DNA of 64,000 nt from Pyxidicoccus trucidator (GTDB lineage: Bacteria; Myxococcota; Myxococcia; Myxococcales; Myxococcaceae), in contig NZ_JAAIXZ010000001.1 of the NCBI RefSeq assembly GCF_010894435.1, positions 464,322-528,321 of the forward strand. The letters are read 5' to 3'. The notes below the pieces were generated by a model. It did no database searches, was not told where the DNA came from, and saw only the letters and a list, made by a program, of their open reading frames with translations. Positions 20,915 to 30,900 of this stretch are shown here, piece after piece. The translations under genes and the position numbers were made by a program. Within the stretch, counting starts at the first letter, position 1. Each line of letters starts with the position of its first letter.

Positions 20915-22168
20915 ATGGCTGAACGCATTGCCCTCTTCGCTACCGCCGCCCGAGGCACCGAGGACCTCCTCGCCGAGGAACTGAAGGAACTCGGAGCCCG
21001 CCGCATCCGCCAGGACCGCGGCGGCGTGCGCTTCATGGCCACGCTCGACGAGGCGCTGATGGTGAGCCTCTGGTCCCGCATCGCCATGCGCGTGCTCTAC
21101 CCACTGGGCACCTTCGAGGCCCACGGCGCGGAGGGGCTCTACGAAGCCGCGCTGAGCATCCCCTGGGAGGAGCACCTCAACCCGGACACCACCTTCGCGG
21201 TGGATGCCACGCTGAAGGACAGCGAGCACAGCCACTCGGGCTTCGTCGCGCTCAAGGTGAAGGACGCCATCGTCGACCGCATCCGCAACGCGGTGGGTGC
21301 CCGGCCGGACGTGAATACGCGAAACCCGGACGTGAGCGTGGTGGCGCACCTGGCGCGCGAGACGCTGTCGCTCTCGCTGGACTTGTGCGGCGAGCCCCTG
21401 CACCGCCGGGGCTACCGCGTGCGCCCCACCCCCGCGCCCCTCAAGGAGACGCTGGCCGCGGCCCTGCTGCGCGCCGCGAGCTACACCGGAGAGGAAGCGG
21501 TGGTGGACCCGATGTGCGGCTCGGGCACGCTGCTCATCGAGGCGGGCCTCATCGCCCGGAAGCGGGCGCCCGGCCTCAACCGCGACTTCGCGGTGGAGCG
21601 CTGGCCGGAGCTGGGGACGCGGGCACGCGAGCTGCTCGCGGACATGCGCGCGGACGCCCGGCGCAACGAGCGCAAGGTGACGGTGCCGCTGCTGGGCTTC
21701 GACAAGGACCCGGAGGCCCTGGACGCCGCCATCCGCAACGTGCGCGCGGCGAAGCTGTCGGAGGAAATCCAGCTCGCCGAGGGCGACGCGACGCAGCTTC
21801 CAAAGCTGCCCGACAGCGGCGGCCTGCTCATCACCAACCCGCCTTATGGAGACCGGCTGGGCTCGGGCGGGCAGAAGGGCATGAAGAGCTTCTATTACAA
21901 GCTGGGCGAGTCGCTCCGCGTGCCGGGCTGGCGCGTCTGGGTGCTCTCCGGCAACACGGCCTTCGAGAGCGCCTTCCACTCGCGTCCGTCCATGAAGCGG
22001 GACATGTGGAACGGCCCCATCGCCTGCACGCTGCTGGGCTACCGGCCCCCGGTCGGCTCCGGGTTCTCCCAGCGGGAGGACGGCTCAGAAGCGCCGCTCC
22101 GTGTGCCGCATCAGTCGGCCGATGTTGCTCCGGTGCGTCCACAGCATGAGGGCGAAGAGGACAGCTGA
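20915..22168 (+). CDS. THUMP-domain class I RNA methyltransferase (RlmL/TrmN-like)
   Basis: N-terminal THUMP region begins ATAARGTEDLLAEELKELGA, followed by the Rossmann methyltransferase with motif I DPMCGSGTLLIEAGLIA and motif IV TNPPYGDRLG, the N6-adenine or N2-guanine type signature. Length is 417 aa. The likely target is 23S rRNA guanine (RlmL-like) or tRNA guanine (TrmN-like); the sequence alone does not decide. The last about 28 codons overlap the end of plsY on the opposite strand and code for a Gly/Ser/Pro-rich tail unlike the family. Confidence 0.87.
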   Translation: MAERIALFATAARGTEDLLAEELKELGARRIRQDRGGVRFMATLDEALMVSLWSRIAMRVLYPLGTFEAHGAEGLYEAALSIPWEEHLNPDTTFAVDATLKDSEHSHSGFVALKVKDAIVDRIRNAVGARPDVNTRNPDVSVVAHLARETLSLSLDLCGEPLHRRGYRVRPTPAPLKETLAAALLRAASYTGEEAVVDPMCGSGTLLIEAGLIARKRAPGLNRDFAVERWPELGTRARELLADMRADARRNERKVTVPLLGFDKDPEALDAAIRNVRAAKLSEEIQLAEGDATQLPKLPDSGGLLITNPPYGDRLGSGGQKGMKSFYYKLGESLRVPGWRVWVLSGNTAFESAFHSRPSMKRDMWNGPIACTLLGYRPPVGSGFSQREDGSEAPLRVPHQSADVAPVRPQHEGEEDS

Positions 22169-22663
22169 GAGTCCGGCGTACTCCATGGCGCGGGCGGTGA
22201 GGGCGGACGTGCCCACCGCCGTGGCCCCCGCGGCCAGCGAGCCGAGCGAGCTCACCCGCCACACCGCGAGGATGACGGCGTACACCACCGCCCCGGCCAG
22301 CGCCGCCATGGGCACCAGCACCACCAGCACGCCCAGCGCGGTGGCCACGCCCTTGCCGCCGTGCAGCCTCAGCCACACCGGGTACACGTGGCCCAGCACC
22401 GCGGACAGGCCCACCAGCACATGCAGCACGGGCTGTCCCGGCAGCAGCCGCAGGGCGAGCGCCACCGGCAGCGCGCCCTTGAGGGCGTCGAGCAGCAGCA
22501 CCACCGCGCCCAGCTTCTTGCCCGCCACGCGGGTGACATTGGTGGCGCCGATGTTGCCGCTGCCCTTCTGGCGCACGTCCACGCCCACCAACCACCGCGT
22601 CAGCAGCACACCGAAGGGAATGGAGCCGGCGAGGTAGCCCAGCAGGACGAGCGCGTATGGCAC
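22085..22663 (-). CDS. plsY: Glycerol-3-phosphate acyltransferase PlsY
   Basis: Membrane enzyme of 192 aa that acylates glycerol-3-phosphate with acyl-phosphate, the first step of phospholipid synthesis. The family signatures are present: GSIPFGVLLTRW, KGSGNIGATNVTR and LHGGKGVATALG. About five transmembrane helices. The 3' end overlaps the THUMP methyltransferase gene by 84 nt, tail to tail. Starts 10 nt after the DUF2752 gene, so the two are cotranscribed. Confidence 0.95.
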   Translation of the reverse strand: MPYALVLLGYLAGSIPFGVLLTRWLVGVDVRQKGSGNIGATNVTRVAGKKLGAVVLLLDALKGALPVALALRLLPGQPVLHVLVGLSAVLGHVYPVWLRLHGGKGVATALGVLVVLVPMAALAGAVVYAVILAVWRVSSLGSLAAGATAVGTSALTARAMEYAGLSAVLFALMLWTHRSNIGRLMRHTERRF

Positions 22664-22673
22664 GCGGTACAGG

Positions 22674-23105
22674 CTACAGCAGCAGGTGGGGGAAGCGCGT
22701 CTTCACCACCACCCAGGCGTAGTTGACGACGATGAGGATGGGCAGCGCCACCTGCAGCACGGCCCACTCCCGGGGGGAGAACTGGACCTCCGGGATGGGC
22801 ATGGCGAAGACCAGGTGCAGCACGGCCACCACCGCCAGCAGGGCGAAGACGAAGGCGGCCACCGTCCCCAGCGGGTTGGCGTCCCAGGCTCCGGCGAAGT
22901 TGAGGTGGGACACCCGGTCCGCCACCCGCGTCAGCCCACAGCCGAGGCAGGGCCAGCCCGTCTGCTCGCGCAGCACACAGCCCCAGAACGGGATGATGCG
23001 GGCCACGGGGATGTAGCGGGCCACCAGCAGGCCCAGGATGCCGGCGAGGCCCAGGGCATCCACGGTGCTGAAGCGACGGTTGCGAGGAGGGATGAGGACT
23101 TTCAT
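22674..23105 (-). CDS. DUF2752 membrane protein
   Basis: A 143-aa protein with three or more membrane segments and the DUF2752 signature CPLGCxxTR-like, here WPCLGCGLTR, near residue 55. The function of the family is unknown. It is cotranscribed with plsY, which suggests a membrane-related role but does not prove it. Confidence 0.82.
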   Translation of the reverse strand: MKVLIPPRNRRFSTVDALGLAGILGLLVARYIPVARIIPFWGCVLREQTGWPCLGCGLTRVADRVSHLNFAGAWDANPLGTVAAFVFALLAVVAVLHLVFAMPIPEVQFSPREWAVLQVALPILIVVNYAWVVVKTRFPHLLL

Positions 23106-23194
23106 GCACGCCTCACCAAGTGGGGTGGGACAGGACGACTGTAGTACGAGCGCCAGCTTGCCGGGGCAATGACTTCTGGCTAAGCGTACGGGTC

Positions 23195-23806
23195 ATGAAC
23201 TCGCTCCGCACGTCCCTGATGCTGCTGGTCGCCGTTCCCCTGGTCGCGCTCGCGGGTGACAAGACGCCCGCCAAGGCCACCAAGGCCGCCGAGGGTGACT
23301 GTCACCACCCCGCCGCCCCGCAGGCCGCCAAGGCCGAGGCTCCCGCCGCCAAGGCGGAGACGGCCGCCGCGCCTGCCGCCGCCGCGCCCGCCGCCGCTCC
23401 GGCCCAGGATGGCTGGAAGCTCACCCGGGGCGAGCCCCTCAAGGGCGCCAAGGCGGTGAAGCTCGCGGACGTGCTGGCGAAGCCCCAGGCGCACGACGGC
23501 AAGACGGTGCTGGTCGAGGGCACGGTCCGCAAGGCGTGCGAGCGCAAGGGCTGCTGGATGGAGCTGGCGACCGACACCAAGGACAAGAGCCCCGGCGTCC
23601 GGGTGACGTTCAAGGACTACGGCTTCTTCGTGCCGCTGGACTCGGCCGGCTCCCAGGCGCGCGTGGAGGGCGTGCTGAAGCTCGCCGAGCTGAGCGACAG
23701 CCGCGCCCAGCACTACGAGTCCGAGGGCGCCATCGTCCCGCGCGGCGCGGACGGCAAGCCCCGCGAGGTACAGCTGGTGGCGACGGGCGTCGAGCTGCGC
23801 CGCTGA
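23195..23806 (+). CDS. Secreted DUF4920-type protein, 203 aa
   Basis: Signal peptide, then an Ala/Lys-rich linker with CHHP (residues about 35-75), then a beta-rich domain with the DUF4920 cysteine pair in RKACERKGCWMEL and the GEPLKGAKAVKLADVLAKP start. Family members are small periplasmic or surface proteins of unknown function. It starts divergently from DUF2752 and is followed after 9 nt by the next gene. Confidence 0.75.
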   Translation: MNSLRTSLMLLVAVPLVALAGDKTPAKATKAAEGDCHHPAAPQAAKAEAPAAKAETAAAPAAAAPAAAPAQDGWKLTRGEPLKGAKAVKLADVLAKPQAHDGKTVLVEGTVRKACERKGCWMELATDTKDKSPGVRVTFKDYGFFVPLDSAGSQARVEGVLKLAELSDSRAQHYESEGAIVPRGADGKPREVQLVATGVELRR

Positions 23807-23815
23807 ACCGACACC

Positions 23816-24424
23816 ATGGCGCGAAGCTTCAGCATGAGGGGCGTGCAGGGCGCGGCGGACCGCGCCGTCCAGCACGCCCGCGCGTGGCTGCTGGAAACGG
23901 AGCCTGACTCACGCGTGCACGACGTGCAGGCTGACCCGCGCTTCCAGCACCGCGGCGTGGACCTCCTCTGGGAGCTGCCCTCGGGAGAGGTGCGCGGAAT
24001 CGAAGTGAAGGGTGACCGCAACGCCACCCGCCGCCGCTACTTCTTCGAGCTGGTGTCCAACCTGGAGAAGGACACCCCGGGCTGCTTCCTCTACAGCGGC
24101 GCGGACCTGCTGGTGTACGTCTTCCTGTCGCAGGGCGAGCTGCACGTGCTGCCCATGCGCGCCGCGCGCGAGTGGTTCCTCCCCCGCGCGAAGGAGTACA
24201 CGCTCAAGCACGCCTTCACGCAGACGGGCGCCATCCGCTACACCACGGTGGGCGCGGTGGTGCCGGTGAGGGACGTGTCCGAGGGTGTTCCCGGCGTGCT
24301 CCGCGTGCCGCTGAAGCGCACGGCCGACGCCGCGAAGGAGGAAGGCGCCCCCGGCGTGGAGGTGCCTCCCATGCTCGCCTCCGCCCCCAAGGACGAGGCC
24401 GGCGGCCCGGACGGGCTGGGCTGA
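23816..24424 (+). CDS. Possible PD-(D/E)XK nuclease-fold protein, 202 aa
   Basis: I do not know a named family. The middle part reads GVDLLWELPSGEVRGIEVKGD, which fits the D-x(n)-ExK catalytic core of PD-(D/E)XK nucleases, followed by RRRYFFELVSN. There is a preceding helix (RAVQHARAWLLETEPDS) and a beta-rich end. The C-terminal about 45 residues are low-complexity. It begins 9 nt after the DUF4920 gene, whose product is secreted, so their common promoter need not mean common function. Alternative: a non-enzymatic protein with the same fold. Confidence 0.55.
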   Translation: MARSFSMRGVQGAADRAVQHARAWLLETEPDSRVHDVQADPRFQHRGVDLLWELPSGEVRGIEVKGDRNATRRRYFFELVSNLEKDTPGCFLYSGADLLVYVFLSQGELHVLPMRAAREWFLPRAKEYTLKHAFTQTGAIRYTTVGAVVPVRDVSEGVPGVLRVPLKRTADAAKEEGAPGVEVPPMLASAPKDEAGGPDGLG

Positions 24425-24427
24425 CAG

Positions 24428-24468
24428 GGCGCGGAAGGTGGGCCCTCGTCAGGCCCGCCCACCGCGCC
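24428..24468. terminator. Strong bidirectional terminator hairpin
   Basis: Two 17-nt arms (starting GGCGCGG and ending CCGCGCC) pair with only two mismatches and one G-T pair, around a 7-nt loop, between the convergent ends of the 23816 and 24486 genes. Position and stem length make it a likely terminator for both strands; there is no clear T-run. Confidence 0.55.
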
Positions 24469-24485
24469 GGAGTCCGGACACCGCC

Positions 24486-25403
24486 TCAGGGCCCGTGACG
24501 GTGCCGCCGGTGGCCCGGGTGAATCTTGTCGTGGGCCGCCTCGAGGCGCTCGGAGATGCGCATCAGGTCCAGCAGCTGCACGCGGTCGTTCTGCGCCTTG
24601 TAGATGTGCTCCAGGCGCGGGACGAGGTCCAGCGCGAGGTGCAGGTCTCCGCCCTGCTCCGCCGACTCCAGCAGGGTGCGGGCCGCCGCGGCCGCCCGGC
24701 CGTGGGCCTTCACGTGGATGAGGCCGTCCACGGCGAGCAGGCGGGCAATCGGCGAGCGCGACGTGTCCTCGGTCAGCTTCGCCAGGTCGTCCGTGGCGGC
24801 GTCCAGCTCGCCGCGAGCGGCGCGGACCATGGCGCGGGAGATGCCCTTGCGGTCCGGCAGCAGGAACTCCTCCACGTCGGCGAAGGCCTCCGCGTGGGCC
24901 GCGTGGCCCCGGGACGCCATCGCCTCGGCGAGGCTGTCGAAGACCTCCGCCTGCTTCTCCGTGAAGGGAGCGAGCGCCTCGCGCATGAAGCGCTCCTGCG
25001 GGGCGCCCCGCTCATCCAGCGGCATGCGCGAGCGCAGGGCATTCATCTTCTCGAAGGCCGCCGTCACCGGCGCGTCCTGCTTGCCGTCCAGCAGCAGCTC
25101 GCACGCGTGCATGAGGGACGTCAGCGTGTCGGCCAGCTCCATCGGCGCCACCCGGTCCGGCAGCCAGCGGCTCCACAGCTCCACGGCCGCCGCGTCGACG
25201 AAGTCCTTGAAGGGCCCGGTGCCCTTCCACTTCGGCCTCCACTCCTGGGCGATTCCCAGCGGGAAGGACGTCTCCGCCAGCTTGCGGAAGTCCTCCTCGG
25301 CCACGGGAAGCCCGTAGTGGCCGAGCGTCCCCAGCAGGGCCTCCGTCGAATACTCCTTCAGGCCTTTCTGCTGCCACGCCTTGTCCACACGCTGCGCGCT
25401 CAC
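24486..25403 (-). CDS. Unknown soluble protein, 305 aa, helical
   Basis: Not recognised. No signal peptide or membrane segment. The sequence is almost entirely helical and rich in Ala, Leu, Glu and Arg (for example ALAPFTEKQAEVFDSLAEAM), with helix-pair patterns in the second half that suggest TPR-like repeats. The C-terminus is His/Arg-rich (HPGHRRHRHGP). It lies 93 nt downstream of the radical SAM gene, which is transcribed the same way. Confidence 0.75.
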   Translation of the reverse strand: MSAQRVDKAWQQKGLKEYSTEALLGTLGHYGLPVAEEDFRKLAETSFPLGIAQEWRPKWKGTGPFKDFVDAAAVELWSRWLPDRVAPMELADTLTSLMHACELLLDGKQDAPVTAAFEKMNALRSRMPLDERGAPQERFMREALAPFTEKQAEVFDSLAEAMASRGHAAHAEAFADVEEFLLPDRKGISRAMVRAARGELDAATDDLAKLTEDTSRSPIARLLAVDGLIHVKAHGRAAAAARTLLESAEQGGDLHLALDLVPRLEHIYKAQNDRVQLLDLMRISERLEAAHDKIHPGHRRHRHGP

Positions 25404-25496
25404 ACGGTTCTCCGCTGCCCTAGACGCCGGCTATCGGCGCCAGTGGTCTTCTAGCGGAAGCGGGGGCGGCCGTGCACCGCCACATCGCATTCCCCG

Positions 25497-27116
25497 TCAG
25501 GCGGCGGACGCCGGGGGGGAGACTTCCGGAGGCGCCACCTTCGGCACGGTGGGCCACAGCACGGGGTTGCGCCGCCCGTCCGCCACCCTGCGGGCCATGT
25601 AGGGCTCGCAGCCCCGGGCCTCGAAGGCGCGCTTCCAGGCCGCGAAGCTGCCCCCGGCACGCCACGCGTCCATGGCCGCCAGCCCGCCTTCCGGGCCGCA
25701 CTGGGCCAACATGTACTCCACCCAGGCCCAGCGCGCGGACGTGGGCCGAACCTCGGCCCGGCCCCGCAGGCCCTTGCGCAGCCGCTCCAGCCGCCCCTCC
25801 ACCTCGCGGATGCCGGCGAAGGGCGCCCCGTCCAGGGGCGTGTTCCGCTTGGCCACGAAGGGGGCCACGCCCAGCGCCACCGGGAGGATGCGCGACAGCT
25901 CGCTGGTGAAGCGGATCAGCTCGTCGATGTCCTCGTCGCCCTCGAAGGGCAGGCCCACCACGTTGTAGACCTTGAGCTGCCGCATCCCCGCCGTCCGGGC
26001 GAAAGTGGCGGCCCGGATGATCTGCTCCTCCGAGTGCTTGCGGTCCACCAGGTCTCGCATCCGCTGCGAGGCCCCGTCCGCCGCCACCGTCAGGTTGGTG
26101 GCCCCGCCCCGGCGCAGCTGATCCACCAGCTCCTGCGTCAGCCGATCCGCCCTCAGCGAGGACACGCCCACCTCGCGGCCCGAGTCGACGATGGTGCGCA
26201 GCAATTCGACGATGCGGGGGTGGTCCGTCACCGCGGCGCCCACCAGTCCCACCCGCTTCGCCGTCTCGGGGATGAGCGACAGCACCCGCTCCGGCGGCAC
26301 CGTCCGCATGCCCCCGTTGGTGGTCCGCCGCATGACGCAGTAGTGGCAGCCCCGCGAGCAGCCCCGCTCCGGCTCGATGAGGAACATGGAGCGCAGCTCG
26401 GTGTGCGGCGTGACAATCTGCGAGCGGGCCGGCAGCCGGGCGTCCGTCGCCTTGGCGACGTGGTACCGCGTGCCGCCCCGCCCCGGCACCCGCAGGCCAG
26501 GGATGCGCGCCAGGTGGGCCAGCAGGGACTCGCGGTCGTCGATGGAAGACGCCGCGTCCACCAGGACGTGGATGAGGTCCTCGGCCTCTCCCTGGACGAG
26601 CACGTCCACGAAGGGCTCCAGCGGATCCGGATTGGAGAACGTCAGCGGGCCTCCGGCCACCACCAGCGGGTAGCCACCGTCCCGGCGCTCCTCCGCCAGC
26701 AGGGGAAGCCCCGCCAGCTCCAGCAGGGAGAAGAGGCCCGTCAGCTCCAGTTCGTAGGCCACCGAGAAGGCCAGCATGTCGAAGCTGGAGACGGCGTTGC
26801 GCGACTCCCAGGTGAAGAGCGGCGTGCGCGTCTTCTTGAAGGCCTCCACGTCATCCGGGAGGAAGACCCGCTCCGCCGTGGCCCCGGGATGCTCATGCAC
26901 CTCCCGGTAGATGGCCTGGAAGCCAAGCGAGCTCATGCCCACGTGGTAGGGGCTCGGATAGCAGAGGGCCACCCGGTAGGGCGCCGCCTTGTAGAGCGTG
27001 CCCTGCTCGTCCGCCAGCAGTGAGCTGACGTGTTCGATGAGTGAGTAACGGCCCTCCAATGCGCCTCCAGACAGGTACAGCCTTGTAAACACCGCGGCCC
27101 CGGTGGCCACTCCCAT
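25497..27116 (-). CDS. B12-binding/radical SAM enzyme
   Basis: A 539-aa protein. The N-terminal half (PYRVALCYPSPYHVGMSS through VDVLVQGEAEDL) is a cobalamin-binding-like domain, and the radical SAM motif is ERGCSRGCHYCVMRRTTNG, with CxxxCxxC. A TIM-barrel-like part follows (VSSLRADRLTQELVDQLRRGG). This is the architecture of B12-dependent radical SAM methyltransferases and cyclases; the substrate is unknown. The start is uncertain: the ATG chosen has no good ribosome site, and a downstream TTG with GGAGG fits better near 27060. Confidence 0.8.
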   Translation of the reverse strand: MGVATGAAVFTRLYLSGGALEGRYSLIEHVSSLLADEQGTLYKAAPYRVALCYPSPYHVGMSSLGFQAIYREVHEHPGATAERVFLPDDVEAFKKTRTPLFTWESRNAVSSFDMLAFSVAYELELTGLFSLLELAGLPLLAEERRDGGYPLVVAGGPLTFSNPDPLEPFVDVLVQGEAEDLIHVLVDAASSIDDRESLLAHLARIPGLRVPGRGGTRYHVAKATDARLPARSQIVTPHTELRSMFLIEPERGCSRGCHYCVMRRTTNGGMRTVPPERVLSLIPETAKRVGLVGAAVTDHPRIVELLRTIVDSGREVGVSSLRADRLTQELVDQLRRGGATNLTVAADGASQRMRDLVDRKHSEEQIIRAATFARTAGMRQLKVYNVVGLPFEGDEDIDELIRFTSELSRILPVALGVAPFVAKRNTPLDGAPFAGIREVEGRLERLRKGLRGRAEVRPTSARWAWVEYMLAQCGPEGGLAAMDAWRAGGSFAAWKRAFEARGCEPYMARRVADGRRNPVLWPTVPKVAPPEVSPPASAA

Positions 27117-27142
27117 GGGGGAGGGCTGCCGGGGCCGCGTTG

Positions 27143-27161
27143 GCCACCCGAGTGGGGTGGC
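27143..27161 (-). terminator. Candidate terminator after the oar operon
   Basis: A perfect 7-bp stem (GCCACCC / GGGTGGC) with a 5-nt loop lies 17 nt past the stop of the lipoprotein gene at 27178. It has no T-run. Confidence 0.4.
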
Positions 27162-27177
27162 ACGGCTCAGCTAGGGA

Positions 27178-27924
27178 CTAGTCCTCGCTCGCGACGAACG
27201 AGGGGATGGGCTTCGCCGGAACGCAGCACCCGTCGTGATCCGGGTTCAGCGAGCCGCAGTTCGCGATGGCAACGCACGTGGCGTCGAAGTCCGGGTTGAG
27301 ACCCGAGCCGTTGCCGCAGGCGTTGGCCGGGTCGCTGCCCCGGTCCGCGCCCATGATGCAGCCCTCGGCGGGCCACAGCGCGCGGATGACGTACGTCGAG
27401 GTGCAGCCGTCGCGGGTGTACTTGAGCTCGCCCGTGAGCTGCGTACCCGGAGCGGAAGGCGCCGAGTACACCCGCACGTTGCTGAACTCGTAGGTCACCG
27501 AGGTGGCCGCCGCGGTGGCGGTGGCCGCCGCGTCAACCGTCGCCACGGAGAAGCCCGTGCCGGAGCAGAACTCTTCCGCGTCCGGCTCCGCCGACAGGCG
27601 GCCGAGGGCCGTCTGGCGCGCGGGGTCACCCGAGTCACGGCCGGCCAGGGCCGTGAGGCCCGTGGGACGGATGGTGATGAGGGGCTCCGCCCGGTTGTCC
27701 GGGTCGACGAACTTGTACACGCCCAGGCGCTCGCCGATGCCAGGCGAGAACGTGCAGGCAGTACCGTCCGCCAGGCGCGGCTCCTGGACGACGTCGTACT
27801 TCGCGTACCAGTTGGTGGCGTCCTGCACGAAGCAGGGGGCCTCAGGCTGCTCGAAGTCGCAGCCCGTCATCAGGCTGCCCGCGCCGAGCACCACCAGCGC
27901 AGTCTTCAGGATGTTCTTGGTCAT
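27178..27924 (-). CDS. Lipoprotein cotranscribed with oar
   Basis: A signal peptide ends in the lipobox LMTGC, with Asp as the next residue. The mature protein of about 225 aa is beta-rich with several cysteines (for example ADGTACTFSP, DGCTSTYV, AEGCIMGADR, DHDGCCVP). I do not recognise a family. It lies 30 nt downstream of oar on the same strand. That pairing resembles receptor/surface-lipoprotein pairs such as SusCD, but there is no sequence evidence of SusD folding. Confidence 0.85.
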   Translation of the reverse strand: MTKNILKTALVVLGAGSLMTGCDFEQPEAPCFVQDATNWYAKYDVVQEPRLADGTACTFSPGIGERLGVYKFVDPDNRAEPLITIRPTGLTALAGRDSGDPARQTALGRLSAEPDAEEFCSGTGFSVATVDAAATATAAATSVTYEFSNVRVYSAPSAPGTQLTGELKYTRDGCTSTYVIRALWPAEGCIMGADRGSDPANACGNGSGLNPDFDATCVAIANCGSLNPDHDGCCVPAKPIPSFVASED

Positions 27925-27954
27925 GTCCTTGAGATTCCGTGGATGGCCTGGAGA

Positions 27955-30900
27955 TTAGAACGTGTACCGGATACCGAACCGCACCTGACGCGGCGGCTGG
28001 TAACGGCTGGGGTTCTTGAAGTTCCTGTTGACGTCGCCGGCCACCGAGCCGAACTGCGACTCGTCGACCGTCGGGGTGGTCGGGTCGTCCTCACGCTCCG
28101 AGCCCTCCTGCCAGTCCAGCACGCCGATCGGGTTCTGGACGTCGCTGGGCTTGCCACCGGCGAGCGGCTGCACGTTCAGGGTGGTGTACGTCTGGTCCAC
28201 CTGGTCGACGCCCTGGAAGTTGAACAGGTTGAACACGTCCAGGGTGAAGGAGATGACGCTGTCCTTGCTGACGCGGTAGTTCACGCCCACGTTGGAGTCG
28301 ATGGTGTTGATCCAAGGGGTGCGACCACCCGTGCCACGGGGCAGGACGAAGGACTCATCCGTGCCGTAGGCATCGTGCGCGCCGAAGTAGTTGATCGGCG
28401 TACCGGAGCTGCCGCGGTAGGACAGACCGATGCTGGCCGACAGCTCGCTCGTGACGTTGAACTCCTTCGCGCCGAACACCTTGACGGAGTGCGTGCGGTC
28501 GAAGGGCAGCAGGCCCGTGCGGTTCTCCAGGAGCTCGATGAGGTCGAAGTCCGAGAGGATGTTCGGGTCGAGCTGCGCCGTCTCCGGGCGGAACAGACCG
28601 GGGTAGTTACCGTACAGACGCGACCAGGTGTAGTTGGCCTGGGCGAGCCACCCGTCCGCGAAGGTGCGGTTCAGGTAGACGGTGACGGCGTCGTAGTCAC
28701 GCTCCGGCTTCGGGAACTCCTTGGCGAAGCCCGAGCCCGGGTTGCCGAGGAAGTACGAGTTGCCGTCGTCGCGGCTCATGTCCTCGATGACCGAGCCCAT
28801 GGAGCGGTGGGTGTAGCTGGCGCCCACGCGGGTGTTGGCCAGGACCTCGTACTCCGCGCCCACGACGAGTTCGTCGGAGGACTGCGGCTTGATGTCCGGG
28901 TCCACCGGCTCGTTCTCCACCTTGCCGCCGGTGTACAGGCGGTTCGGGTTGCGGCTGCTCTCCGGGTTGACCAGCACGTTCTCGGACGCCTGGCACGCGG
29001 TCGTCTGGCTGTCACGGCTGGACGGATCGCAACCACCGGCCTCACCCGGCTCCACCAGGCGACGGCGCGCGCTGTAGCGGCGCTCACCCGGGAAGGCGCG
29101 GTCGAGCAGGTTGAGGGGAACGGCCTCGTAGTACCGGGCGAAGTTCACGAAGAACTTGGCACGGCCGTTGGCGAACGGGTCAAGGATGGCGCCGACGCGG
29201 GGCGACCACTGGTTGCCCAGGATGAGGGCCAGCTCGCCGTCACCGCCGTACATCGCCTGCACGTCGTAGCGCACGCCGAGGTTCAGCGTGACGCGGTTGG
29301 CGATGGACCAGGAGTCCTGCAGGAAGCCGCCCACCGTGGTGCCGGTAGACTTGGCCTGCTGGGTCAGCTGGGTGATCGGCGTGTCAGGAGACGTCTGGTA
29401 GCCGTAGCGACGGAAGTCGCTGATGGCCGGCGTGACGCCGTCGTAGCCAATCGACTCCTGGTAGAACACGCCGCCGCCGTACGCCTTGGTCTGGTCGTAC
29501 ACCAGGAACTCGGTGTCCACGCCAGCCTTCAGCACGTGGGTGCCGAGGGCGTTCAGCAGGTAGGTGGCCTTCGCGTTGATCTGGTAGCGGTCCAGCTTCG
29601 CGTCGCTGATGAAGCCGGGGCCGCCCACCGCGTAGCCGGTGACCGGGCACGGATCCACCAGGCCGACGTCGGTCATGACGGGGTCGCACGCGCCCTGCTG
29701 TCCCTCGGGCAGGTTCTCGAACGTCGTCAGCGAACGAGGATTGAGGTAGTTCATGCGCGAGTAGCCAGCCAGGCCGTTGGACGTGCCCAGCTTGCTGCCG
29801 TCACCCGGGAGGGTGGACGCGGTCTGGTGGAACCAACCGAGGTTGGCGTCGACCAGGACCTTCTTGTCCATGAACGCACCGGCGTACTTCAGGCCGAGCG
29901 ACGTGGTGCTGGAGTTGTTCTCCGTGAGGCCGAAGTCTCCAGGACGCGCCGCGAGGGCGCCCGGGAGCAGGCCGGTGCGGGGATCCAACGTCAGCTTGCC
30001 CAGACCACCCGTCGAGGACGGGGTGCCGTTCAGGGCGAACGACACGTTGTGGTCCTGGTTGATGAGGTACGTCAGCTTGCCCATGTACTGGACGCTGCGC
30101 GAGTCAGCGTAGTACTGGCGATCCGAACCCGGGATGGCGTTGGTGACGACGAGCCCGTTCTCGTCCAGCTGGGCCTCTCCCGTCGTGGTGTTGATGGCCA
30201 GCGTGTTGAGCGTGCGGGTGTGCTGGTAGCGGGTGAACGACGGCGCGAAGCCGGCGAAGAACCACAGCTTGTCCTTGAGGATGGGACCACCGAGCGTGGC
30301 GCCGAAGTCGCCGAGGTTCTGCAGCTCGTTCAGGCCAGAGATGACCGTACCCGAGTCACGAACCTGCTCGCGCGTCCCCTCGAGCGTGCCAGGCGTCCAG
30401 TTGGCGAACACGGAGCCGTGGAACTCGTTCGAGCCCGAGCGGGTCACCGCGTTGATCACACCGCCCGTGGAGCGACCGAACTCCGGCATGTAACCGCCGG
30501 TGATGATGTTCACGTCCTGCACGAACTCGATGCTCAGCGGGCTGGCGTTCACGCCGTAGGCCGGGTCGTTCGTGGACAGACCGTCCACCACGTAGCCGTT
30601 CTCAGGCGAGGTCGCGCCGTTGATGGACACGCCGTAGTTGTCCGTCTGGGCGCCAGGCGCCAGCTCGGCCAGGGACTCGAAGGAGCGGGCAGCGCCGCCC
30701 TTTCCACCCGGACGGGCCACCGCGATGCGCTTGATGAACTCCTGATCCACGTTGACGCCCGTGGTCGTGGAGCCCACGTCGATGGTCGGCGGGGCGCCGA
30801 CGATCTCCACCACCTCACCGAGCGACTCGGGGAGCAGCTCCACGTTCACGCGGATGGTGCGGTTGAGGCGCAGCTGGACGTCGGACCGGGCGTACGGCTT

